Source: Lichenibacterium dinghuense
Lineage (GTDB): Bacteria; Pseudomonadota; Alphaproteobacteria; Rhizobiales; Beijerinckiaceae
Assembly: GCF_021730615.1 (NCBI RefSeq)
Contig: NZ_JAJLMN010000001.1
Span: 2,739,501 to 2,803,500 of the forward strand
Length of the DNA: 64,000 bases
Direction: 5' to 3'
The notes under the pieces: generated by a model
What the model was told of the DNA's origin: nothing
Seen by the model: the letters and a program-made list of their open reading frames with translations, nothing else
Databases searched by the model: none
Program-made: the position numbers and the translations under genes
Shown here: piece by piece, positions 13,973 to 25,472 of the stretch
Position numbering within the stretch: position 1 is the first letter of the stretch
Layout: each line of letters starts with the position of its first letter

Positions 13973-15577
13973 TCAGTCGGGCGCGGGGTCCGTCGCGGAC
14001 ACGGGCAGCGAGATGGCGCAGTGCACGCCGTCGGGGTTCACGTCGTAGCTGGTGCGGGCGCCGAGCTGGTAGGGCAGGGCGCGCTCGATCAGCTCGCGCC
14101 CCTGTCCGCCGCCGCGCAGGGCTTCGCCGTCGGCCTCCGGCATGACGATGCCGCTCTCGAGCCAGTCGATGTGGAGCCAGGGCCGGTGTTCCGCGCCCGC
14201 GTCCTCGAGCCTCCAGGTGATGGCCAGCCGGCCCTGCTGCTGGCCGAGCGCGCCGTGCTTGATCGCGTTGGTGGCGAGCTCGTGCAGCGCCAGGGCGAGC
14301 GTCTGGACGGTGGACGAGCGCAGGCGGACGTCGGGCGGCCCGTCCAGCGTCACCCTGTCGGCGATGCCGCTCAGGGCCTTCATCTCCGCCTGCATCAGCT
14401 CGCCGAAGGTCACACGGTCGTGGTCGTCGAGCCGCGACAGCAGGCTTTGCACGCGCCCCAGCGCGTCCAGCCGGTCGCGGAAGCTGGCGCTGAAATCGTC
14501 GAGGTCGGCGCTGGTCTTCGCGGTCTTGTCCGCCAGGAAGCGCACGATGCCCATGAGGTTGCGCGTGCGGTGCTGGAGTTCCGCCACGAGCACGCTCTGG
14601 CCGTCCTTGAGCCGGCGCAGCTCGTCGATGTCCGTGGAGGTGCCGAGCCACTCGACGACATGGCCCTCCGCGTCGCGCACCGGCGCCGCGCGCGTGTGGT
14701 GCCAGCGGTAGGCGCCGTCCTTGGCGAAGCGCAGCCGGTGCTCGACGTCGAGCTTCTGCGCGGCCTCGGCCCCGGCCCAGGCCCGGAGGGTCGGGGCGCG
14801 GTCGTCCGGGTGCACCGGCTCCAGCCAGCCGAGGCCGTGGGTGTCGTCCTGGTCCTGCCCGGTGAAGTCGATCCATTGCTGGCCGGCCCAGGTCCAGCGC
14901 CCGTGGTCGACCGCCCGCCACACGAGCTGGGGGATGCCGTCCATCAGCGTCCGCACCCGCGCTTCCTCGTCGTGCAGGTGGTGGATCTCCTCCTCCTGGT
15001 CGTGCATGACCCGCGCCTGCTCGGCCAGGGCGCCGCGCAGGCGCTCGACCTCGTCGAGCAGCGCGCGCGGATCGGCGGCGGTTGCGCCCCGGACGCGCAA
15101 CCCTGCGTCGGTGGAGCCCTCCGACGTCGAAGCCACGATCAGCACGCCCACCACCGCGCCGCCGCCGTCCCGCAGGGGATGGTGGAACAGGCGGAAGCGG
15201 GCCCCGTCCCGCCCGGACGCGCGCGGGCCGTCCTCCACCGTCACCGTTTCGCCCGACAGGACCCGCGCGACGGCGGCCCGGTCGCGGCCGGTCGACTCGG
15301 GCCAGCAGGCGTGCACCGGCCGCCCCAGCCCGTCCGGGTGCCGGCCGCCCATCACGTCGCGGTAGGGATCGTTGTAGACCTGGACGAGGTCGGGGCCCAG
15401 GAGCGCCGCCATGGGCACGTCGGCGGCCAGCATGAAGTCCACGGCGGTCCGGTACACCGCCGGCCACTGTCCGGGCCGGCCCAGCGGCGTCGCGGCCCAG
15501 TCGTGCCGGCGGATGCGTTCGGCCATCCCGTCGCCGACGGGAGCTTCGGGGGGCGCGTGGCGGCTGAAGTCGTGCAT
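13973..15577 (-). CDS. HWE-family PAS histidine kinase
   Basis: A 534-residue cytosolic kinase of the HWE family, which is concentrated in alphaproteobacteria. An N-terminal PAS/GAF-like region (about 30-155) is followed by a coiled coil (about 170-205) and a PAS_3 domain (about 208-325). The HWE signatures are the histidine H336 (AELQHRTRNLM), the N-box HELATNAIKHGAL and the W-x-E element ITWRLED. It has no receiver domain, so it must use a separate partner. HWE kinases often feed light or stress signals into PhyR-type regulators, none of which is in the window. It lies just upstream of the LOV kinase on the same strand. Confidence 0.92.
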   Translation of the reverse strand: MHDFSRHAPPEAPVGDGMAERIRRHDWAATPLGRPGQWPAVYRTAVDFMLAADVPMAALLGPDLVQVYNDPYRDVMGGRHPDGLGRPVHACWPESTGRDRAAVARVLSGETVTVEDGPRASGRDGARFRLFHHPLRDGGGAVVGVLIVASTSEGSTDAGLRVRGATAADPRALLDEVERLRGALAEQARVMHDQEEEIHHLHDEEARVRTLMDGIPQLVWRAVDHGRWTWAGQQWIDFTGQDQDDTHGLGWLEPVHPDDRAPTLRAWAGAEAAQKLDVEHRLRFAKDGAYRWHHTRAAPVRDAEGHVVEWLGTSTDIDELRRLKDGQSVLVAELQHRTRNLMGIVRFLADKTAKTSADLDDFSASFRDRLDALGRVQSLLSRLDDHDRVTFGELMQAEMKALSGIADRVTLDGPPDVRLRSSTVQTLALALHELATNAIKHGALGQQQGRLAITWRLEDAGAEHRPWLHIDWLESGIVMPEADGEALRGGGQGRELIERALPYQLGARTSYDVNPDGVHCAISLPVSATDPAPD

Positions 15578-17146
<1,569 letters not shown>

Positions 17147-17167
17147 GGGCGACGGCCGGCGCGACTT

Positions 17168-17331
17168 CCCCTTCTCCCCTCGCGGGAGAAGGTCCCTCGG
17201 CGAAGCCGAGGGGGATGAGGGGGAATGGCGCGACGCCATCCGATCAACGGGTGCATCGTCGAGCGCGGCACCAGCCCCCCTCATCCGCCCCTGCTCCGCA
17301 GGGGCACCTTCTCCCGCGAGGGGAGAAGGGG
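17168..17331. repeat. 164-base palindromic repeat between bkdA1 and bkdA2
   Basis: The outer arms (17168-17193 and 17306-17331) are perfect 26-base inverted repeats, and each arm is itself a hairpin (TTCTCCCCTCGCGGGAGAA). Inside them are complementary GGATGAGGGGG/CCCCCTCATCC blocks and smaller hairpins. The whole could fold into a long branched stem in mRNA or a cruciform in DNA. It resembles the mosaic palindromic elements (BIME/RIME-like) dispersed in rhizobial genomes. Its place inside an operon could alter bkdA1:bkdA2 expression through RNA stability or partial termination. Confidence 0.88.
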
Positions 17332-17355
17332 ACGCGTCGCGCGAGGCCCTGACCC

Positions 17356-18369
17356 ATGCCCCGCCGCACCATGATCGAGGCCATCCGCGACGCCATGGCG
17401 GTGGCCATGGAGCGAGACCCCGACGTGGTCGTCTTCGGCGAGGACGTCGGCTATTTCGGCGGCGTGTTCCGCTGCACCCAGGGATTGCAGCAACGCTTCG
17501 GCGCGGACCGCTGCTTCGACGCGCCCATCTCCGAGCTCGGTATCGTGGGCGCCGCCGTCGGCATGGCGGCCTACGGCCTCAAGCCCTGCGTCGAGGTGCA
17601 GTTCGCCGACTACGTCTACCCCGCCTACGACCAGATCGTGTCGGAGGCGGCGCGGCTGCGCTACCGCTCGGGCGGCGACTTCACGGCGCCGCTCGTCATC
17701 CGCATGCCGACGGGCGGCGGCATCTTCGGCGGCCAGACCCACAGCCAGAGCCCCGAGGCGCTGTTCACCCACGTCTGCGGCATCAAGACCGTGGTGCCGT
17801 CGAACCCCTACGACGCCAAGGGCCTGCTCATCAGCGCCATCGAGGACCCGGACCCGGTCATCGTCCTCGAGCCGAAGCGCATCTACAACGGCCCCTTCGA
17901 CGGCCACCACGACCGGCCCGTCACGCCCTGGTCGAGGCACCCGCTCGGCGAGGTGCCGGACGGGCATTACGCGGTGCCGCTCGGCCGCGCCGCGGTGCGG
18001 CGCGAGGGCGCGGCCGTGACCGTGCTGGCCTACGGCACCATGGTGCACGTCGCCGAGGCGGCCGCCGCGGACTGCGGGGTGGACGCCGAGATCCTCGACC
18101 TGCGCACCCTGCTGCCGCTCGACCTCGACGCCGTCGAGGCCTCGGTGAGGAAGACCGGCCGCTGCGTGGTGCTGCACGAGGCGACGCTGACCTCGGGCTA
18201 CGGGGCGGAGCTGGCGGCCCTGGTCCAGGAGCGCTGCTTCTTCCACCTGGAGGCGCCGGTGCTGCGCGTCACCGGCTGGGACACGCCCTATCCGCACGCG
18301 CAGGAGTGGGACTACTTCCCCGGCCCCGCCCGCGTGGCCCGGGCGCTGCTAAAGATCGTGGAGGCCTGA
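17356..18369 (+). CDS. bkdA2: Branched-chain 2-oxoacid dehydrogenase E1 beta subunit
   Basis: The 337-residue E1 beta chain, which pairs with BkdA1 to form the ThDP-dependent decarboxylase. Typical transketolase-like features are visible: the FGEDVGYFGGVFRCTQGL segment near residue 27, the acidic SELGIVGAAVGMAAYG block, FADYVYPAYDQIVSEAARLRY, and a C-terminal transketolase domain with a YGTMVHVAEAA segment. The HEATLTSGYGAEL block is typical of E1 beta chains. The ATG at 17356 lies 24 bases beyond the palindromic repeat. The stop is followed after one base by the E2 start. Confidence 0.95.
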   Translation: MPRRTMIEAIRDAMAVAMERDPDVVVFGEDVGYFGGVFRCTQGLQQRFGADRCFDAPISELGIVGAAVGMAAYGLKPCVEVQFADYVYPAYDQIVSEAARLRYRSGGDFTAPLVIRMPTGGGIFGGQTHSQSPEALFTHVCGIKTVVPSNPYDAKGLLISAIEDPDPVIVLEPKRIYNGPFDGHHDRPVTPWSRHPLGEVPDGHYAVPLGRAAVRREGAAVTVLAYGTMVHVAEAAAADCGVDAEILDLRTLLPLDLDAVEASVRKTGRCVVLHEATLTSGYGAELAALVQERCFFHLEAPVLRVTGWDTPYPHAQEWDYFPGPARVARALLKIVEA

Positions 18370-18370
18370 G

Positions 18371-19660
18371 ATGGCGACCCGCTCCGTCAGGCTCCCCGAC
18401 ATCGGCGAGGGCGTGGCCGAGGCCGAGGTCGTCGAGTGGCACGTCAAGGTCGGCGACGCAGTGCGCGAGGACCAGGTGCTCGCCGCCGTGATGACCGACA
18501 AGGCGACGGTCGAGATCCCGTCGCCCGCCGACGGCACCGTCACGGCGCTGGGTGTCGAGGCCGGCACGGTGCTGGCGGTCGGCTCCGAGCTGGTGCGGCT
18601 GGAGGTGGGCGCGCCCGAGCCGCCCGCCGACGGCCCGGCGGCCCCCGCCGTGCCGGCCCCTCCGCGCCCGCCGGAGCGCACCCGGGGGCACATGGAGGCG
18701 CCGCCCGCGCGGGCGCCGACGCCCGAGGTCCGGCCCGCGCCGCCGCGGTTCTCCGCCACCCCTCCAGCGAGAGCGCCCCGCGCGCCCGGCGAGCGCCCGC
18801 TCGCCTCGCCCGCCCTGCGGCGCCGCGCGCTGGACCTCGGCGTCGACCTGCGCCAGCTCCGCGGCACCGGCCCCGCGGGCCGCATCACCCACGACGACCT
18901 CGACGCTTACCTCCGCGGCCCGGCCGTGCCCGCCTCCGCCCCCGGCCGGGCCGAGAACCACGCGGTCGAGGACGTGCGCGTGATGGGGCTGCGCCGCCGC
19001 ATCGCCCGCGCCATGGCGGAATCGACGCGCCGCGTCGCCCATTTCTCCTACGTCGAGGAGGTGGACGTCACCGCGCTGGAGGAGCTGCGGGCCTCGCTCA
19101 ACGCCCGCTACGCCGGCGCGCGGCCGAAGCTGACGCCGATCCCCTTCCTGGTGGCCGCGCTGGTGCGGGTCCTGCCGGACTTCCCCGGCCTCAACGCCCA
19201 TTACGACGACGAGGCCGAGGTGGTGCACCGCTTCGGCGGCGTCCACGTCGGCATCGCGGCGCAGACGCCGGGCGGGCTCCTCGTCCCCGTGCTGCGCCAC
19301 GCGGAGGCGCGGGGCCTGTGGGAGATCGCGGGCGAGGTCCGCCGCCTCGCCGAGGCCGCCCGCGACGGCACGGCCTCGAAGGGCGAGCTGTCGGGCTCCA
19401 CCATCACGGTCACCTCGCTCGGCGCGCTCGGCGGCATCGCCTCGACGCCGGTCGTGAACCGGCCCGAGGTGGCGATCGTCGGCGTGAACCGGCAGGTGCT
19501 GCGGCCGGTGTGGCGGGACGGCGGGGTGGTGCCGCGGCTGATGATGAACCTGTCGTCGTCCTTCGACCACCGCGTGGTCGACGGCCACGACGCCGCGTCC
19601 TTCATCCAGGCCGTGAAGGCGCTGCTGGAGGTGCCGGCGCTGCTGTTCATGGAAGGCTGA
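18371..19660 (+). CDS. bkdB: Branched-chain 2-oxoacid dehydrogenase E2 (dihydrolipoyl transacylase)
   Basis: The 429-residue core acyltransferase of the complex, which transfers the branched acyl group from lipoyl-lysine to CoA. A single lipoyl domain (about 3-78) has the lipoylation site K44 in the motif TDKATVEIPS. A Pro/Ala-rich linker follows. A peripheral subunit-binding domain sits at about 138-175 (SPALRRRALDLGVDL). The catalytic domain ends with H400 and D404 in the motif SSFDHRVVDGHDAASF. The linker is unusually rich in Arg and Pro, as expected for this base composition. It starts one base after the E1 beta stop. Confidence 0.95.
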   Translation: MATRSVRLPDIGEGVAEAEVVEWHVKVGDAVREDQVLAAVMTDKATVEIPSPADGTVTALGVEAGTVLAVGSELVRLEVGAPEPPADGPAAPAVPAPPRPPERTRGHMEAPPARAPTPEVRPAPPRFSATPPARAPRAPGERPLASPALRRRALDLGVDLRQLRGTGPAGRITHDDLDAYLRGPAVPASAPGRAENHAVEDVRVMGLRRRIARAMAESTRRVAHFSYVEEVDVTALEELRASLNARYAGARPKLTPIPFLVAALVRVLPDFPGLNAHYDDEAEVVHRFGGVHVGIAAQTPGGLLVPVLRHAEARGLWEIAGEVRRLAEAARDGTASKGELSGSTITVTSLGALGGIASTPVVNRPEVAIVGVNRQVLRPVWRDGGVVPRLMMNLSSSFDHRVVDGHDAASFIQAVKALLEVPALLFMEG

Positions 19661-19675
19661 GGGGGAGCCCTGACG

Positions 19676-21061
<1,386 letters not shown>

Positions 21062-21100
21062 TGTCGCGGAGCCGAAGGTCTGAACCCCGTCCTCGACCTC

Positions 21101-21145
21101 CCTCATCCTTCGACACGGGCCCTTCGGGCCCTGCTCAGGACGAGG
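21101..21145. terminator. REP-like hairpin after the bkd operon
   Basis: Outer arms CCTCATCCT and AGGACGAGG (one mismatch) flank a perfect GGGCCC-TTC-GGGCCC hairpin at 21117-21131. There is no T-run, so it is not a classic intrinsic terminator. It lies between the convergent lpdA and gtrA-like genes, where it may stop or stabilise both transcripts. The CCTTCGACACGGGCCC pattern resembles dispersed REP-type palindromes. Confidence 0.55.
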
Positions 21146-21206
21146 AGCGTGGAAGACGTAGTTCACGACTTTCGATGGTCGATGACATGCGCTCGATATG
21201 CCACCC

Positions 21207-21635
21207 TCACGCCTCCCTGCGGAACACCACCCGGCTCGCCCCGGCGTAGTTCACGAGCAGCGCGGCCGCCGAGGCCGCCACGAGGCAGACCAGCGGGGCG
21301 CCGAGCGGGGGCGGGAGGAGGAGGTAGCAGCCGGTGTAGACGGCGACGTTGCAGGCGAGGCCGAGGCTCTGCACCCCGGCGTAGGCGAGCAGCGCCGCGC
21401 CGTAGCGCCGGGCGCCCGCGCCGCGGAAGGCCCAGCGCCGGTTCAGCTCGAAGGTCGTCAGGATGGCGACGGCCGCCGACGGGATGCGCGCCGTGATCGG
21501 GTCGAGACCGGCGGCGCGGACGAGGAGCATCAGCGCCAGCGCGTCGACGCAAAAGCCGGCGCCGCCGACGCAGCAGAAGCGCAGGAACTGGCGCGGGCTT
21601 CCCCCTCCGGCGCGGCCGAGCGCGGCGGCCGTCAC
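21207..21635 (-). CDS. GtrA-family membrane protein
   Basis: A 142-residue protein with four predicted membrane helices and the GtrA-family pattern: RFCCVGGAGFCVDALALMLL at the start, a basic FELNRRWAFRG loop between helices 2 and 3, and a short VVFRREA tail. GtrA-like proteins are thought to help flip lipid-linked sugars or polysaccharide precursors. The start is GTG. No glycosyltransferase is adjacent, although an undecaprenyl-phosphate sugar transferase lies 10 kb away. It is convergent with lpdA. Confidence 0.85.
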   Translation of the reverse strand: MTAAALGRAGGGSPRQFLRFCCVGGAGFCVDALALMLLVRAAGLDPITARIPSAAVAILTTFELNRRWAFRGAGARRYGAALLAYAGVQSLGLACNVAVYTGCYLLLPPPLGAPLVCLVAASAAALLVNYAGASRVVFRREA

Positions 21636-21771
21636 GGGCGGACCTCGGACACGGAACCCTGCGGGTCGGCGGGATGCGCCATCGATCGCCCCTCGTGCGG
21701 CCCGGGCGGCGCGCGTCGCCGCCCGGGCCGAAGGGATAGGCCGACGGCGTTAAGGGGCCGTCAGCGCGGCG

Positions 21772-22944
21772 TCAGGCGAGGTTGAACACCACCTTGGTGC
21801 AGCCGTCCGTCTTGTCCTTGAACTTCTGGTACAGGTCCGGGCCCTGCTTCAGGTCCGTCGAGCGGTGGCTGATGAGGCTCGTCGTGTCGATCTTGCCCGC
21901 CTGGATGAGCTTGGTCAGCGGCTCCAGGTAGCGCTTCACGTGCGTCTGGCCGGAGCGCATCGTCAGGCCCTTCTGCACGATGCTGCCCATGTTGACCGAC
22001 ACCGGCCCGCCGTAGACGCCCGGCACCGACACCACGCCGCAGCCCCGCACCGCGCGGATCGCCTGGTCGAGCGCGGTCGTGCGCTCGGAGGAGGTGAGCT
22101 TCTCCTTCACGGCGTCGAGCATGCCGGCCATGCCGTGGCCGCCCGAGGCCTCCATGCCGACGCAGTCGATGACGCTGTCCGCGCCCTTGCCCTTGGTGAT
22201 CTCGAGGATGCGCTCGTAGGTGTCCTCCTTGGAGAAATCGATGATGTCGGTCGCCCCGGCCTTCTTCGCGAGCGCGATGCGCTCGGGCACGGACTCGATG
22301 GCGATGATGCGCTCGGCGCCCATCACCTTGGCGGACTGGATGGCGAAATAGCCCACGGGCCCCACGCCCCAGATGGCGGTGGTGTCGCCGGGCCGGATCT
22401 CGGCGTGCTCGGCGCCCTGGTAGCCCGTGGGGAAGATGTCGGTGAGGAACAGGACATCGTCGTCCGTCATGCCCTCGGGCACCTTCATGGGCGCCACGTC
22501 GGCCATGGGCACGCGCACGTATTCGGCCTGACCGCCCCAATAGCCGCCGGTGAGGTGCGAATAGCCGAACAGGCCGGCGGTGGGGAAGCCGAACTGCGCG
22601 GCCGCCATCTCGCCGTTGCGGTTCGACCGCTCGCAGACCGACCAGTTGCCGCGGCGGCACTGGTCGCATTCGCCGCAGTTGATGTTGAAGGGGACGACGA
22701 TGCGGTCGCCCTTCTTGAACTTGGTGAAGCCCTGGCCGACCTCGACCACCTCGCCCATGAACTCGTGGCCGAGCACGTCGCCGCTCTTCATGGTGGGCAT
22801 CAGCCCGTCCATCAGGTGGAGGTCCGAGCCGCAGATGGCGCAGCTCGTCACCTTGATGATGACGTCGCGCGCGTCCTCGATCTTCGGGTCCGGCACGGTG
22901 TCGCAGCGGATGTCGTTCTTGCCGTGCCAGCAGAGGGCCTTCAT
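21772..22944 (-). CDS. Zinc-dependent alcohol dehydrogenase (formaldehyde-dehydrogenase-like MDR)
   Basis: A 390-residue medium-chain zinc dehydrogenase. Catalytic zinc ligands are C38 and a GHE histidine near 67, and H43 and D41 sit in the same ICGSDLH block. The structural zinc site is the four-Cys lobe CGECDQCRRGNWSVC. The Rossmann motif is GVGPVGYFAIQSAK. The insert and C-terminus resemble the glutathione-independent formaldehyde dehydrogenase-like branch; the substrate is not certain. The frame is open to 23040, but the ATG at 22944 has a GAGGAA site and begins at the conserved MKALCWHG. A long AT-rich upstream region with a 14-base palindrome suggests regulation. Confidence 0.9.
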   Translation of the reverse strand: MKALCWHGKNDIRCDTVPDPKIEDARDVIIKVTSCAICGSDLHLMDGLMPTMKSGDVLGHEFMGEVVEVGQGFTKFKKGDRIVVPFNINCGECDQCRRGNWSVCERSNRNGEMAAAQFGFPTAGLFGYSHLTGGYWGGQAEYVRVPMADVAPMKVPEGMTDDDVLFLTDIFPTGYQGAEHAEIRPGDTTAIWGVGPVGYFAIQSAKVMGAERIIAIESVPERIALAKKAGATDIIDFSKEDTYERILEITKGKGADSVIDCVGMEASGGHGMAGMLDAVKEKLTSSERTTALDQAIRAVRGCGVVSVPGVYGGPVSVNMGSIVQKGLTMRSGQTHVKRYLEPLTKLIQAGKIDTTSLISHRSTDLKQGPDLYQKFKDKTDGCTKVVFNLA

Positions 22945-23048
22945 GGCGATGTTCCTCGAAATGTCGTCGGCCGAACAACGGGGCCGAACAAGACAGCGTT
23001 CCGGGCTCGACTGTGCGGGCGCCATCGACGATTTGTGCAAAAAAATAC

Positions 23049-23062
23049 AATGTTATAACATT
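23049..23062. promoter_or_regulatory. AATGTTATAACATT palindrome upstream of the zinc dehydrogenase
   Basis: A perfect 14-base palindrome in AT-rich DNA, 105 bases upstream of the dehydrogenase ATG. Such symmetry in a GC-rich genome suggests a binding site for a dimeric regulator. Position would suit an operator or activator site for the minus-strand gene. No cognate regulator gene is adjacent. Confidence 0.45.
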
Positions 23063-23345
23063 ACTTAACGCCGGCACGGATTGTCCTCCGACCTCCGCGC
23101 TGTCGGACTCCTCCAGTGGTCGCGGCCTCCCAGAGGCTGCCGGCGAAATCGATCGGAGCTGGCACGGCCCACGCTCGCGGCACGACGGGCGCCTCGGCAC
23201 CGGGGACTCGGGACGGGCGACGGCCCCGCGTGACATGCTGGCGCGTGCGGATGCGCCACGATGCTTGGCAGGCCGCCTCGCCGTATGAGAGTGCCGCCTG
23301 GAACGGCTCCGCCGCTCTGTCGAGTCGAATGTCCGCAAGCATCAA

Positions 23346-23364
23346 CATAGGTCATTGACCTATG
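23346..23364. promoter_or_regulatory. CATAGGTCA-T-TGACCTATG inverted repeat
   Basis: A perfect inverted repeat with 9-base arms and a single central base. It lies 163 bases before the small plus-strand gene at 23527 and about 400 bases before the dehydrogenase. It looks like an operator for a dimeric helix-turn-helix regulator. The regulator and target are unknown. Confidence 0.45.
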
Positions 23365-23526
23365 AGGGCTCCGTCATCCTGCTCGAATTCCTTCGCGGAG
23401 GCGTGATCGCGGTGCGAAATTCAGCGGATCCGAAGATTTTGTTGATCTCGTCTTAACCTGTGCTGGCGAGGGGCCTGCGGCCCGCGTGCCACATGAACGT
23501 GTGTTCATCGCGGGAGCTGTCATCCC

Positions 23527-23799
23527 ATGCCGCTCGACAAGCCCAACCGTCGTCACTTCACCGCGGCCGCCCGGGCCGCCGCCGCCGAGGCGCGGCGCCG
23601 CAAGAGGGAGCAGGCGCTCCCGCGCGAAACACCCGAGGTCTTCGTCGTCCGCCGCCCCGAAGCGCACCTGCAGTTCGTCTGGGAGATCCGACGCTTCGGC
23701 GCCGTCACCATCGGCCGGGGGGACGTCGGCTACGCGAGCCCGCGCGCGGCCCGCTCGGCGGGCCTCGAGGTGCTGCCCCGCTTCATGGAGGCCCCGTGA
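23527..23799 (+). CDS. Small hypothetical basic protein
   Basis: A 90-residue soluble protein that I do not recognise. The first 30 residues are a basic Ala/Arg helix (AAAEARRRKREQAL). Residues about 38-85 alternate hydrophobic and polar (VFVVRRPEAHLQFVWEIRRF, then a Gly-rich turn) and look like a small beta-rich fold with a conserved-looking WEIRRFG strand. The ATG at 23527 follows a GGGAGC site, and the coding bias is normal. It is transcribed from a long intergenic region with symmetric motifs. Confidence 0.65.
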   Translation: MPLDKPNRRHFTAAARAAAAEARRRKREQALPRETPEVFVVRRPEAHLQFVWEIRRFGAVTIGRGDVGYASPRAARSAGLEVLPRFMEAP

Positions 23800-23908
23800 C
23801 GTCGAGCCTCCGCCGTCCCGTGGGGCGCGGCGCGGGGATGGCTCGACGTCGCCGGCCGGACGGGACGGCGCCGCGACGGAGCGCGCCCCGGCCCGGCCCG
23901 TCGATCCG

Positions 23909-25018
23909 TCAGGCCGCCTCGTCCAGCGCCGCCACCACGGCGTCGCCCATCTCGGCCGTCGAGATCGAGGCCTCGCCGGGCCGCGCGAGGTCGGCGGTGC
24001 GGTGGCCGCGCTCCAGCGCCGTCGAGATGGCGCGCTCCAGGCGGTCGGCCTCTGCGCCCATGTCGAGCGAGTAGCGCAGCGCCATGGCGAGCGAGCCGAT
24101 CATGGCGAGCGGGTTGGCGATGCCGCGGCCCGCGATGTCGGGGGCCGAGCCGTGCACCGGCTCGTAGAGGGCGGGGCGCCGGCCCGTCGCGAGGTCCGTC
24201 TCGCCCAGCGACGCCGAGGGCAGCATGCCGAGCGAGCCCGTCAGCATGGCGGCGACGTCCGACAGCATGTCGCCGAACAGGTTGTCGGTGACGATGACGT
24301 CGAACTGCTTCGGCCGCTGCACGAGCTTCATGCCGAGCGCGTCGGCGAGCTCGTGCTGGAGCCCGACGTCGGCATAGTCGCGGGCGTGCAGCGCCGTCAC
24401 GGTCTGGTTCCACAGCACGCCGGACTTCATGACGTTGCGCTTCTCCGACGAGGTGACGCGGTTGCCGCGCTTGCGCGCCAGCTCGAAGGCCACGCGGGCG
24501 ATGCGCTCGATCTCGTAGGTGTCGTAGACCTGGGTGTCGATGCCGCGCTTCTGGCCGTTGCCGAGGTCGATGATCTGCTTCGGCTCGCCGAAATACACGC
24601 CGCCGGTCAGCTCGCGCACGATCAGGATGTCGAGCCCCTCGACGAGCTCGCGCTTCAGCGAGGAGGCGTCGGCCAGCGCGGCGTGGCAGATGGCGGGACG
24701 CAGGTTGGCGAAGAGCCCGAGGTCCTTGCGCAGGCGCAGCAGGCCGGCCTCGGGGCGGATCTCGTAGGGCACGCCGTCCCACTTCGGGCCGCCGACCGCG
24801 CCGAGCAGCACGGCGTCGGCCGCCGCGGCGCGGGCCACGTCGGCGTCGCTGACCGGCACGCCGTATGCGTCGATGGCGCAGCCGCCGACGAGGCCCCGCT
24901 CGACCGCGAAGCGCGCCGAGCCCCGGGCTTCGATCCGGGCCAGGACCTTCTCGACCTCGGCCGCCACCTCGGGGCCGATGCCGTCGCCGGGCAGGAGGAG
25001 CAGCTTATGGGTCGGCAT
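23909..25018 (-). CDS. leuB: 3-isopropylmalate dehydrogenase
   Basis: Catalyses the NAD+-dependent oxidative decarboxylation of 3-isopropylmalate in leucine biosynthesis. The 369-residue length is normal. Family landmarks are the nucleotide-side [12 protein letters not shown] start, [22 protein letters not shown], the catalytic Tyr and Lys regions ([12 protein letters not shown] and [11 protein letters not shown]), the metal-binding [13 protein letters not shown], and [18 protein letters not shown]. No other leu gene is adjacent, as is common in Rhizobiales. Confidence 0.97.
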   Translation of the reverse strand: MPTHKLLLLPGDGIGPEVAAEVEKVLARIEARGSARFAVERGLVGGCAIDAYGVPVSDADVARAAAADAVLLGAVGGPKWDGVPYEIRPEAGLLRLRKDLGLFANLRPAICHAALADASSLKRELVEGLDILIVRELTGGVYFGEPKQIIDLGNGQKRGIDTQVYDTYEIERIARVAFELARKRGNRVTSSEKRNVMKSGVLWNQTVTALHARDYADVGLQHELADALGMKLVQRPKQFDVIVTDNLFGDMLSDVAAMLTGSLGMLPSASLGETDLATGRRPALYEPVHGSAPDIAGRGIANPLAMIGSLAMALRYSLDMGAEADRLERAISTALERGHRTADLARPGEASISTAEMGDAVVAALDEAA

Positions 25019-25091
25019 GGTGTCTCTCGCGGCGCGTCGGTGTCGCGCCTGGACTAGCCGGGGCCGCGCCGCGGACGCAAGCGCCGATGCG

Positions 25092-25373
25092 TCAGTGGTG
25101 GGTCGCTGAGGTTTCGCCGGTCGGCGGGTAGGCCGGCGCCTCGATCCAGGTGCCGCGCAGCGACAGCGTCGCCTCGTAGCGGACGCGGCCCTCCCGGCAG
25201 CGCACCACGGCCGTGTAATCGTGGCTGTCGCCGTCCGGCAGGCCCTGGCGGGCGAGGTCGGGCAGCAGCGCGATGGCCTGCTCGCGCGCCTCGTAGAGGC
25301 TGTCGAGCTCCAGCCCGAACTCGTCCCGGGCGAGCGTCTCGTTGTCGTACAGATCGATGTAGTACAGCGGCAT
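25092..25373 (-). CDS. DUF6894-like small protein
   Basis: A 93-residue acidic soluble protein with the pattern [20 protein letters not shown], followed by a helix ([18 protein letters not shown]) and two strands. This matches my recollection of the DUF6894 family, common in Methylobacterium and Bradyrhizobium, whose function is unknown. The frame opens at 25403, but the ATG at 25373 gives the family-type N-terminus. It stands alone between leuB and a LysE-type exporter. Confidence 0.7.
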   Translation of the reverse strand: MPLYYIDLYDNETLARDEFGLELDSLYEAREQAIALLPDLARQGLPDGDSHDYTAVVRCREGRVRYEATLSLRGTWIEAPAYPPTGETSATHH

Positions 25374-25472
25374 GGCAGGCCCCTGACAGAGGACCTCCTT
25401 CAATTCACCCGCCGACAGATTGGTTCGGCCGACATAGCGGCGTTATATCGCCGCCATATCATCCCGGTATCC

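Larger units (their letters stand above)
22945..23526. other. 582-base divergent intergenic region with two palindromes
   Basis: No coding frame here is convincing. The part next to the dehydrogenase (23030-23070) is AT-rich and contains a perfect 14-base palindrome. A second perfect 19-base inverted repeat lies at 23346-23364. A weaker inverted repeat, ATGAAC-N4-GTTCAT (23493-23508), sits 19 bases before the next gene. The region therefore looks regulatory in both directions. Confidence 0.6.

Noticed and set aside
18306-18491. Short frame bridging bkdA2 and bkdB
   Set aside because: It lies inside the two coding genes in another frame and has no supporting start site.
23493-23508. ATGAAC-N4-GTTCAT, resembling a Gram-positive LexA/Cheo box
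   Set aside because: Alphaproteobacterial SOS boxes are usually GTTC-N7-GTTC. The symmetric six-base arms are short enough to be chance, so no LexA site is called.
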